Of a DNA stretch of 64,000 bases, positions 1 through 7,879 are shown in pieces. The translations under genes were made by a program, and so were the position numbers. The notes below the pieces were generated by a model, which saw only the letters and a list, made by a program, of their open reading frames with translations, ran no database searches and was not told the DNA's origin. The first letter of the stretch is position 1. Each line of letters opens with the position of its first letter. The stretch is from Phytophthora colocasiae (Eukaryota; Oomycota; Peronosporomycetes; Peronosporales; Peronosporaceae), in NCBI GenBank assembly GCA_018806915.1, contig JAGKQI010000005.1, positions 124,001 through 188,000 on the forward strand. Reading direction: 5' to 3'.

Positions 1-1360
1 TGATCGAGTTGGTACCAGGCGCGATGCGACAAATAGCGCTCGTCACACTCATCGAGTACGGCGTTCCGCAGCGAATCGGCCTCCTCCGCCGTTGCTCGAT
101 GAGCAGGGACTCCCCACTACCACGTGGAGCGCCTGATGGCGCGGCGTCGCCACCGTAGTCAAAACCAGTATCTGGTGAAGTGGCGTGGATATCCTCATTC
201 CCAAAACTCGTGGGAGTTTGAAGGGTCCCTGAGGCAGGACTGCCCTGACGTCGTGGACGCTTTTGATCGCGAAGATCAGGGGCGCCCGAAGGGCTCGAGG
301 TCGACCACTCGGTCGACACCCGCTTCTCACCACTAGTGTGAGAAGCTGACGGACTAGCAGCCGAGCTCAGGCTCTGGTCCGTGGCTGGCACAGCCAGCGA
401 GTCTCCCTCGGAGACTGAAGGAGCATCCTGCGAAGCAGGGATAGTGGCCTGAGAGGCGGGAGCCACTGCCGTCGTGTGACGAGGAAAGCGGCCGGGCCGC
501 ACGCGTATCTTCGCGTACTGGAAGAGTAGACCTCGGGCGAGGCGGACGTCCACCTCGGCGCAGCTCTCCATGAGCCGGTCAAACGACGCGAGCTTCCGTG
601 AAGCCTCGGCCCAGGTGGCCACATGGACCATGTAGTCCCGGGTGGTCTCTCCGGTTTGGAGCAGGAGTGGATAAGTCCTCATCTGAGGCACAGACTCCCG
701 TCGCCGTTGCTTATCTAAGCGTTGCCGATACTCGGCGAGTGTGCACACCTGCGGGGTCAGGAAACGCTCATGGAGCCCCTGTCGCTGCTGAGTCTCAGCC
801 ACCGTACGTGGAGGATTGCCTATGGCGTAACCATGCAGGTTTGGCTGCGCCATCAACTGCTTCACCTGCTCGGCAGGGTCGCGAGGCTCGAAGCCGTAGT
901 CGCGCCGCGACGAAGTCCCCACGATGTCCCGTTGGACCGGTCGACGTGACTCTGGAGCACCGCTCAGGGAAGCCTCCTGTGCCTCATCCAGAGGGTTGGT
1001 GATCGCGTCTTCGACTGCCTTGAGTGACTCTGGCTCATCGCGAGCAGGAAGCGGTGGTGCGTTGCGCAACGCGTTGAGCACGAGGCTCGAAGGTCCCTCC
1101 GGGAACGGATTGGGCTGCCGCAGCTGCCGAGGAATTGAGTACCGACGCGGATCGCGTGGAGAGCGCAGCTCAGATCGGGGCGTCCGAGGGCTCGCAGGAG
1201 CAGGAGACGCATGGGCATCGCCCTGTTCGGACTCCTCGTAGTCCACTTCGACCTCGCCTTCCTCTGTAGGAGAGCGACGTGGGTCGCGCGTCGGCGACGC
1301 TGTCGTGTACTCGAAGGGTGAGCCACCGCTACCACTTGACGTCGGGCTGACCTTGAACAT
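1..1360 (-). CDS. Antisense ORF of gypsy B0, partial
   Basis: Read on the minus strand from the ATG at 1360, this frame stays open to the window edge, about 450 codons. It is closely similar to the antisense ORF of gypsy B. It has an acidic N-terminal stretch (EEGEVEVDYEESEQ), then a Pro/Ser/Arg-rich segment, a central helical region (LTPQVCTLAEYRQRLDKQ), a second Ser/Pro-rich region with a basic patch, and then the start of a coiled-coil tail. The reading runs opposite the chromodomain. An 11-base insertion near 105-116 shifts the last part out of frame relative to gypsy B. No database family is recognised. It is not an ordinary shadow, because 340-1360 has no coding on the other strand. Confidence 0.65.
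   Translation of the reverse strand, partial: MFKVSPTSSGSGGSPFEYTTASPTRDPRRSPTEEGEVEVDYEESEQGDAHASPAPASPRTPRSELRSPRDPRRYSIPRQLRQPNPFPEGPSSLVLNALRNAPPLPARDEPESLKAVEDAITNPLDEAQEASLSGAPESRRPVQRDIVGTSSRRDYGFEPRDPAEQVKQLMAQPNLHGYAIGNPPRTVAETQQRQGLHERFLTPQVCTLAEYRQRLDKQRRRESVPQMRTYPLLLQTGETTRDYMVHVATWAEASRKLASFDRLMESCAEVDVRLARGLLFQYAKIRVRPGRFPRHTTAVAPASQATIPASQDAPSVSEGDSLAVPATDQSLSSAASPSASHTSGEKRVSTEWSTSSPSGAPDLRDQKRPRRQGSPASGTLQTPTSFGNEDIHATSPDTGFDYGGDAAPSGAPRGSGESLLIEQRRRRPIRCGTPYSMSVTSAICRIAPGTNSI
124..336 (+). pseudogene. Chromodomain at the end of B0 pol, frameshifted
   Basis: This 70-residue frame holds a chromodomain core (YLVKWRGYPHSQNSWEFEG) nearly identical to the C-terminus of the intact pol of gypsy B. 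Chromodomains at the end of integrase bind histone tails and can steer integration. An insertion of about 11 bases near 105-116, absent from gypsy B, separates this frame from the integrase tail upstream (1-105), so the B0 chromodomain is no longer fused to Pol. The same insertion also shifts the antisense frame. Confidence 0.75.
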
Positions 1361-1655
1361 CGCTCCGTAGCGAAGGCGAGACGCCGCGAAATACTCCGAA
1401 ACGGAGAGCGTGAGAGGAGCCGAGGGCTCAGACCGGAAAGCGCTGAGGCGCTGAGGCGTAGACGCCTGGGCACGGGACACCTCAGGAGCGGTTGGCTCGC
1501 TGGGGAGAATTGGAGAATGTGCTCGTTGAGCCAGCGCGCACGCGCACTCTCGTTGAGAGATTTCTTTTATCGGAAAGTTGCCGGTGACCGGCCTTGACAA
1601 GGCAGTTATGTCTACAGTTGTAGATACTCCGTATCCACGGTTTGGTGGGGGAGGG

Positions 1656-2057
1656 TGTAACGGGGTTACACGCCTTGGCTACAATAGGTGTGGTATACAC
1701 CATCCAGGTCACAAGTCACAGATCTGTGTACGACACATAGTGTTTCTCACACGTCACATATGTAGCCAGTTGCTGGCTGTTAGCTCAGAGCCACACATTG
1801 CATTTGATTAGGATTTAGTATGTTAGATACTAAATCCGTTACATTCAGGATTAGGGCAATAAAATAAATAAAAATCAGTTTGCATTTTACATAATTAGTG
1901 TTAGTTCCTTTATTATAGGGACACTGATTGTGAGAGTCCCGTATTTAGTGGACTACTTGGTTCTTGTATAGAACCGAAGGCTAGTGCCTTGCAAACAGGA
2001 CTCTACGAGTCAACCAAACTTCCTCTGTGCCGTGCACACCTACGCAGCCCCGCTGCA
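1656..2057 (+). repeat. LTR of the B family (3' LTR of B0)
   Basis: The LTR starts TGTAACGGGGTTACA and ends GCTGCA. It is the same family as the gypsy B LTRs at 20403-20823 and 32029-32455 but more diverged. It contains a perfect 11-base-arm hairpin around GGATTTAGTAT (about 1811-1837). Two bases after its end a primer-binding site follows, so it also serves as the only 5' LTR of the chimeric element A. Confidence 0.85.
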
Positions 2058-2385
2058 CCTGGTAGCAGTCCCACGACCGACTGCCGTTCGTTCGTATGGA
2101 GTCATACGAACGCGGGGTAGAGAACTCCCCAATGGATGAGGGATCCACTGGGACCCCTCACATGTCCGTTACGCGCACGGACTGTGCCCACCTGTCGGAT
2201 CCAGAGTGGGAAGCTCTCCAATGACTCTCGGAAGTCGTTGGAGAGGCAGCGGTAGCGACGATGCTTCGTACGCTATCGCCGACAGAGCAACACGGTGTTG
2301 CTCTGGTACATTGTTGAGGAGCAACGAGATGTTGCTGCCTCGACGGCTTTCCCTAAGCCACGCGTGGAGTCGTTGAAAACTCCAC
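2058..2385 (+). other. Leader of gypsy A and broken Gag N-terminus
   Basis: No complete ORF lies here. It holds several perfect hairpins, for example GTTCGTATG with its complement around a 4-base loop (2090-2112), AGAGCAACA/TGTTGCTCT (2284-2304) and CGTGGAGT at 2363-2370 with its complement at 2379-2386. From about 2305 a frame reads Gag-like residues (RVESLK) up to a run of four As at 2376-2379, where the frame shifts by one base into the main gag ORF. Confidence 0.6.
2060..2068 (+). other. Primer-binding site, initiator-Met tRNA type
   Basis: TGGTAGCAG two bases after the LTR end is the complement of a tRNA 3' end reading CTGCTACCA, as in many eukaryotic initiator Met tRNAs. The B family has TGGTAGCAC in the same place (complement at 20392-20400). 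Confidence 0.7.
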
Positions 2386-3081
2386 GTGAGTACCTACACG
2401 GGGAAGGAGGACGAGACCCTCCTTCGTTGGCTTGTCGAACTTGACACAGCCGCTGCGGCTCGACGTATCGTCGATCCGATGTCGAAGGTCGCGTTCGCCA
2501 TGTCATGTCTTGGCGGACGTGCGAGGAGTTGGGCCTATGGGCGCCGACTCTCGGATCCTACGTGCTTCAGCACGTATGAGGTGTTCAAGGAGGAACTCAA
2601 ACTTGCGTTTGAGCCTCCGAAGAACGAGTTCAGATCGAGAGCGGAGTTTCTCGATCTGCAGCAGGGCAAGGATGATGTTCACACCTTTGCCCAGCGTGCT
2701 CGATACTTGGTATCGAACATAGTGGCCAACCCGATCGACGAGGCGACCAAGGTCGTCACGTTCATGAAGGGACTAAGAGATGGTCCCGTCAAGACGTATC
2801 TCTTCCGAGAGTATCCGAATACGCTCGAAGAGGCGATCAGCCTTGCAATGCAAGAGGAGTTTAGCCGGCGTCAAGCTAAACTCCATGCGAACGCGCCGAA
2901 GCCGGCGCGTCCTGTTGTGAAGACGGGAGGTCCGGAACCTATGGACCTCTCGAGTGCTACGACTGCTGGTCAACAGCAGCGTAGGAACAGCAAGGTTCGA
3001 TGTTACAAGTGTAGTAACATCGGTCACTATGCACGCGAGTGCACAGCGGGCGGGCGTTCAAAAAACGCCAAGGACCATTAG
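2386..3081 (+). pseudogene. gag: Gag of gypsy A
   Basis: The open frame is 231 codons and begins at a GTG, with a TGA just upstream at 2374, so the true N-terminus lies in the frame before the extra A at 2376-2379. The first 150 residues match a retrotransposon Gag capsid domain (LLRWLVELD, FKEELKLAF, VVTFMKGLRDGPV, NTLEEAISLAMQEEF). A CCHC zinc knuckle follows (CYKCSNIGHYAREC, C-x2-C-x4-H-x4-C) near 2998-3042. Gag forms the particle and the knuckle binds genomic RNA. It ends at TAG 3079-3081, 12 bases after a slippery heptamer, so part of translation probably continues into Pro. Confidence 0.85.
3060..3066 (+). promoter_or_regulatory. Candidate -1 frameshift site, gag to pro (A AAA AAC)
   Basis: The heptamer AAAAAAC is split as A-AAA-AAC in the gag frame (codons TCA AAA AAC), the canonical -1 slippery phase used by several retroviruses. 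A -1 slip enters exactly the protease frame (positions divisible by 3). Four bases downstream AGGAC (3071-3075) can pair with GTCCT (3091-3095), a weak stem. A much stronger 9-base hairpin (TCGCGTGTC and its complement, about 3111-3135) lies further on. Confidence 0.6.
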
Positions 3082-3910
3082 GCGCGGGGCGTCCTACTGG
3101 TGATGCAGTCTCGCGTGTCGAGCTTGGACACGCGACATTGAGGACTGCTGCCCCCAGCGAGAAGGTTTCTCGCTGTAAGCTGCAAGATGACAAGTCAAAC
3201 CTTGTCATCCTGAACGTGATGTCGAAGAGAGTGAACTCTCTTCGTGCCCTAGTGGACTCGGGCGCGTCGAACAACTTTGTTCGACAGGGAAGTCTTCGAA
3301 GGCTTGACTTCGAGGAGGCCGACACGCCTCGCGGCGTGTTGGAGGTGCGGTTGGCAACAGGTGCCACCGTGAGGACTGAGAAGCGCGTAGTCCGTGTGCG
3401 CTTCTCTTACAAACGAAGGACGTTTGTAGAAGATCTTATCGTCTTGGATCTAGACGATAAGTTCGACTTGGTATTAGGCATGCCGTGGCTTGCACGACAT
3501 GACCCGGTGATCAACTGGGAGAAGCGTACACTCGTACGCTTCAACAACACATACACGACAGAGAGCGATGGCCCTGTCAGTGCTGCACATGCACCGGCCG
3601 GTGCATGTGGATCCCCAGTTGAGGCAGCAGCGGCCGCCGCTGCCTCCGATCGCCGCCGGCGACCATCAACGACTCCGGGAGTCGTTGTGAGAAAATGTGT
3701 GTCGACTCAGAAATCTGAGCCGAAGGGTCGCGGTCACATGAGTGATGGTCAGGTGAATGTGAATCACCTGACGCGTAAACATCTGAATGATGTTTGTCAC
3801 ATGAGTGATGGTCAGGTGAATGCGATTCACCTGAGAGAAGGTATTATACCGGTATTACCGGTATCCTTGGAGGTACTTCAAGCCTCCAAGGGTCGCGCCG
3901 ACGACGTCGC

Positions 3911-4221
3911 GTCAACTCTGGGAGTTGACGAAGCAAATAATATTCGGGGAACCGAAAGGCGTGCGTCAGCTCTGGGAGCTGACGCCACTGCCGCGTCGCT
4001 GCTTGTTCTGGGAACTAGCGATCGTGCATCAGCTCCGGGAGCTGATGATGCGTGTACAAGCGAACGTTCGCTGCTAGTTCCGGGAACTAGCGATCGTGCG
4101 TCAGCTCTGGGAGCTGACGATATGTGAACAAGCGAACACTCGCTAGCGCAGGAAGCTAGAGAGAGCACGTCGACTCCGGGAGTCGACGATGCGGTTGCTT
4201 CATCCGCTCCGGGAGCGGATG
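3911..4221 (+). repeat. Hairpin-coding repeats in the protease-RT linker of A
   Basis: At least six perfect hairpins with 6-8 base arms share a five-base loop CTGGG or CCGGG: 3911-3929, 3965-3983, 4027-4047, 4074-4090, 4100-4118, 4169-4187 and 4201-4221. Each encodes Ser/Leu-Ala/Val-(Leu/Pro)-Gly-(Ala/Thr)-Asp/Ser. Arms differ between units but each stays self-complementary, so they are not simple copies. Confidence 0.8.
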
Positions 4222-4627
4222 GAGGCGCAGCGGTTCAGGGAACCGACTGCGCGGCAGGAGGTGCTGGCGGTTGCAAACGCCCAGCACCCGAACAACCTGC
4301 GTGCTCACGTGCAGCAGCGCTGCACGCGATGAGCGGCACTCAAGCCGGGCTTGATAGTGCGAGTCAGCGGAAGGAATCCGCTGACGATTGCGATAACGTC
4401 CCGTCCAAGGTGCGATGCCTTGGACGTGGAGCACCTGGAGCCGGGCTCCACGGTAGACCTTCGCGGCGCAAGCTCAGGGAGCTGCGCGAGTCTCAGTCCG
4501 GGACTGAGACGGGTGTATCTGCAGTGCAGACACCGAGTGTCGAGACGTTGAACGTCTTGACACGTACGGGTACTGGGTTACAGTACCAGAGGATGCGGTT
4601 GGAGAACCGCCGACGAGTGCGTCGGCG

Positions 4628-7600
4628 TTGACCGCACTTCCAACGATGAGTTGGAAGCGCTTCGCGCGAGACTTGTACGATGGACGCATCGAACAAATTT
4701 GCATTCTCTCGGATATCGAGAGAGTGGATCGCGAAGCCGAGGAGCTGAAGCAGCTCGTCGTCGATGGCATCACTGAGGGCGATGACCCCCTCAGTGCGAA
4801 GACCAAGAAGCAACGCTTCGAGGAGCAGAGTTGGGACTCGTTGAAGTCGAGTCCCTATTACGAGATTCTGCGGGAGTACAAGGATGTACTCCCGGACGAG
4901 ATTTCTTCGGAGCTTCCGAAGGATAAGGGCGTACAGCACGAGATTGATCTCGTGCCGGACACGAAGTACTGTGTTACACGGCAGTGGCCACTGCCGCGTG
5001 AACAAGTGCAAGCGATCGACGACTTCTTTGAAAGTCGTCGTCTTGCAGGTCAAGTGCGGGAATCGAAGTCCCCGCACAGTGCTCCAACGTTCTGTGTTAA
5101 GAAACCACAGGGCGGCTGGCGCATCGTTCATGCGTACAACAAGTTGAACGATGCGACGATACCGGCGCAGACGCCGATACCGCGAAAAGATGTTATCATC
5201 GATTCGATGGCCTTGAGCACTATCTTCAGTGCTCTAGATCTGCGTGATGGATTCTATCAGATCCTCATGCGTGAGAGGGACATCCCTCTCACAGCGGTAA
5301 GCACTCCAAGCGGTATGCTTTGGGAGTGGCTCGTCATGCCACAGGGGCTTAAGAACGCCCCTGCGACGTTCAATAGATGCGTGACACATCTATTGCGCTC
5401 GGTGCGCGACTTCGCACCGAGCTACTTCGACGACGTGTTCGTCCACAGCCGGGCTGTGAACGGGAAGACGGACATTGAGATGCACAAGGTGCATCTCCGG
5501 AAGCTGCTAGAGCTTATGAGGAAACATAAGCTCTATGCGAACCTGAAGAAGTGTATCTTCGGGGCGAGCGAGATACCCGTGCTGGGGTGTCTCGTGGGGA
5601 AAGACGGCGTGCGCCCTGACCCAGAGAAGGTCAGAGTGATCAATGAATGGCCTACGCCATCCAATGTGAAGGAACTGAGGCAGTTCCTTGGGCTTGCCAC
5701 GTACTTGTGCAAGTACGTGGAGAACTATGCGGGCAAGATTCGCCCGTTGTCACAGCTTCTTAAGAAAGAAGCTGAGTGGATTTGGACGACCGAGTGCGAG
5801 GAGGCATTCGGTGCAGTCAAGCAGGGCTCGACTGAAGCGCCGATCTTAGCCGTGGCGGACCAAGATCGTCCATTCCACGTAGTGTGCGATGCATCCGACT
5901 TTGCAATCGGATGTGCATTGATGCAACACGATCACGAAGGGCGTGATCGTGTAGTCTACTATCAATCGCGTCAGCTGAAGCCAGCTGAGCGTAACTACCC
6001 TGTACATGACAAGGAGCTCCTTGCCATGAAGTATGCACTCGCAAAATTCCGAGTGTATCTACTTGGGAGTAGACCGTTCGTGGTCTATACAGACCACGCA
6101 TCATTGCGTACGGCGATTAAGTCGCCGCACATCTCGCAACGTATGGCGAGATGGTTGTCCTTCTTCGCGGAGTACAACTTCCGGGTGGAGTACAAACCCG
6201 GAAGACTCAATGTAGTGGCCGACGCGTTATCGCGTCGACCTGACTATGCGGAGACGGTCGACGCCAACGCAGTTGGCGTCGTGAGGACAAGTGTGCCGTC
6301 GTCAACGTCGATTGACGACGTGAAGAACGCGTATGCAAGGGATGCAGACGCGAAGGGGCTGCTGGAGTTCCTCGCAGCACCTTCCGACGTGGCACGTCGG
6401 AAGCTAACCCCTCATCTTCGAGCTCGTGTACACCGTTATCGTGTACACGAAGGCCTACTGTTGTACAGTGCAGTAGACGACAATGCGGATCGCATTGTCG
6501 TTCCGAATGATCATGACCTCCGGTTGAGGATCATGTTCGAGTATCACGATGCCCCCACGGCAGGGCATCCGGGTCGTGAGAAGACATACGCTCTTCTCAC
6601 GCGTGACTTCTACTGGCACCACCAGTACAAGTGGGTGCGCAAGTACGTACGTGCTTGCGAGGTTTGTCAACGCGTGAAGCCTGCGCAGTTCTCGCAGGCT
6701 CCTCTTCAATCACTACCGACTCCGTCGGAGTGTTGGCAGTCCATGTCCATGGACTTTGTCTTCGGTCTTCCGCCTGACAGCAAGCGGAGGACGGGCATCG
6801 TTGTCTTTGTGGACCGATTCAGCAAGATGGTTCATCTTGCTGCCGTCCCGGCTACTGTTACAGCCGCGCAGACTGCGCGACTGTTTGTTGACATGGTGTT
6901 CAAACACCATGGCATGCCGCTCGACATTGTGTCGGACCGTGATCCACGCTTCACAGCGCGGTTCTGGCAAGAAGTGTTTACACTTCTTGGTTCACAGTTA
7001 TCAATGTCGACTGCGGATCATCCGCAGACGGACGGACAGACCGAACGTGTCAACCGTGTATTGGGTGACACGTTGAAGAGCTACGCTCACTCGTTCCCGC
7101 ATTGGAGCGAGTGCTTGCCGATGGCAGAGTTTGCCATCAACAACTCGGTGCATGCCTCGACAGGGCATACACCGTTCTACGTGAACGCCATGAGGCATCC
7201 ACGATTGCCGAGCATGCTCGGCGGGGTAGCTTCCTCCTTAAGTGGGGGAGGATCTACGGTTGCGTCCGAACAACCGCAGAATGCAACTGATAGCAGCACA
7301 CTATCAGCTGCGGTGACGCGTGCGACGTCTCGTTCGAGCAGGAACGAGCGCGCGATGTCTGTGCCGGGCACAGACATGAGAGATGATAGCGAGCAGGCAG
7401 GGCCTGCTGCTGACAAGGGCGACAAGCTGAAAGGATTCAGCTCGGGTGCGCTAGACTTTGTCCAGCGAAGACAAGCCGTCATACGGTTTGTCCAAGATGC
7501 TATCGCAGCTTCTGTCGATCGACAGAAGCTGAACGCTGATACTGTTGGTAGAGGCAACACAAATGAATTCGAAAAGGGTTCATTAGTTTTGTTAGCTACA

Positions 7601-7879
7601 CAAAACCTACCTAGACATGCAGTGTCTGACTTTGGAGCAAGCAAGCTTGCTCCAAGATTCATTGGGCCGTTCAAAGTACTTGAACGGCACGGCAACGCGT
7701 ACCGGCTGGACATACCGTCCAGCATGAGACTCCACCCGACCTTCTACGTCGGGCGGTTGAAGCCGTACGTGCAGAACGGACTACCTAGGGTTGGTAGTCC
7801 GACTGAGGAGTGCGAGAGGCCTGGAAGGCCTTCTCGAGACCGTCGACACGGTCGATCAACTGGTTCATTCTCGTCCTAA
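4628..7879 (+). CDS. pol: Pol of gypsy A: reverse transcriptase, RNase H, integrase
   Basis: The frame has 1083 codons from a TTG; it really continues from pro before the frameshift near 4606. Domains in order: RT with HSAPTFCVKKPQGGWR and the catalytic YFDD (about 5421-5432); RNase H with VVCDASDFAIG (5878), DKELLAMKYAL and YTDHASLRT; integrase with an HHCC zinc finger (HDAPTAGH ... CEVCQRVK, about 6545-6675) and catalytic D, D, E in MDFVFG, VSDRDPRF and QTDGQTERVNR; and a GPF-type tail (RFIGPFKVLERHGNAYRLD). It makes the cDNA and inserts it. The frame ends at TAA 7877-7879, but the chromodomain continues in the same frame after it. Its 3' end overlaps the antisense ORF. Confidence 0.92.
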   Translation: MTALPTMSWKRFARDLYDGRIEQICILSDIERVDREAEELKQLVVDGITEGDDPLSAKTKKQRFEEQSWDSLKSSPYYEILREYKDVLPDEISSELPKDKGVQHEIDLVPDTKYCVTRQWPLPREQVQAIDDFFESRRLAGQVRESKSPHSAPTFCVKKPQGGWRIVHAYNKLNDATIPAQTPIPRKDVIIDSMALSTIFSALDLRDGFYQILMRERDIPLTAVSTPSGMLWEWLVMPQGLKNAPATFNRCVTHLLRSVRDFAPSYFDDVFVHSRAVNGKTDIEMHKVHLRKLLELMRKHKLYANLKKCIFGASEIPVLGCLVGKDGVRPDPEKVRVINEWPTPSNVKELRQFLGLATYLCKYVENYAGKIRPLSQLLKKEAEWIWTTECEEAFGAVKQGSTEAPILAVADQDRPFHVVCDASDFAIGCALMQHDHEGRDRVVYYQSRQLKPAERNYPVHDKELLAMKYALAKFRVYLLGSRPFVVYTDHASLRTAIKSPHISQRMARWLSFFAEYNFRVEYKPGRLNVVADALSRRPDYAETVDANAVGVVRTSVPSSTSIDDVKNAYARDADAKGLLEFLAAPSDVARRKLTPHLRARVHRYRVHEGLLLYSAVDDNADRIVVPNDHDLRLRIMFEYHDAPTAGHPGREKTYALLTRDFYWHHQYKWVRKYVRACEVCQRVKPAQFSQAPLQSLPTPSECWQSMSMDFVFGLPPDSKRRTGIVVFVDRFSKMVHLAAVPATVTAAQTARLFVDMVFKHHGMPLDIVSDRDPRFTARFWQEVFTLLGSQLSMSTADHPQTDGQTERVNRVLGDTLKSYAHSFPHWSECLPMAEFAINNSVHASTGHTPFYVNAMRHPRLPSMLGGVASSLSGGGSTVASEQPQNATDSSTLSAAVTRATSRSSRNERAMSVPGTDMRDDSEQAGPAADKGDKLKGFSSGALDFVQRRQAVIRFVQDAIAASVDRQKLNADTVGRGNTNEFEKGSLVLLATQNLPRHAVSDFGASKLAPRFIGPFKVLERHGNAYRLDIPSSMRLHPTFYVGRLKPYVQNGLPRVGSPTEECERPGRPSRDRRHGRSTGSFSS

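Larger units (their letters stand above)
1..2057 (+). mobile_element. Gypsy element B0, 3' end only
   Basis: This is the 3' part of a Ty3/gypsy LTR retrotransposon cut by the window edge. In order it shows the end of pol with a chromodomain, an antisense ORF, a purine-rich tract (GGTGGGGGAGGG, just before 1656) and an LTR. It is closely similar throughout to the 3' end of gypsy B at 30400-32455, so the two belong to one family. Its LTR is directly followed by the leader of gypsy A, an unusual join described separately. Confidence 0.85.
3039..4631 (+). pseudogene. pro: Protease region of gypsy A, with repeat-rich tail
   Basis: The -1 frame after gag encodes an aspartic protease with the active-site motif LVDSGASNNFV (about 3249-3282) and the flap-like LVLGMPWLARHDP. 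It would cleave the Gag-Pol polyprotein. After it come about 350 codons of low-complexity linker, including repeats of an SALGAD / LVPGTSDRASA type (3911-4221). The frame is broken once, by TGA at 4125-4127. The equivalent codon in the neighbouring repeat is TGT, so one base change explains it. It then stays open to 4631, where a single missing C near 4606 shifts it out of the RT frame. Confidence 0.8.

Noticed and set aside
7177..7725. A minus-strand ORF opposite integrase of gypsy A
   Set aside because: It has no features of its own and lies wholly opposite well-conserved pol; treated as a shadow, unlike the antisense ORF that starts at 9332.
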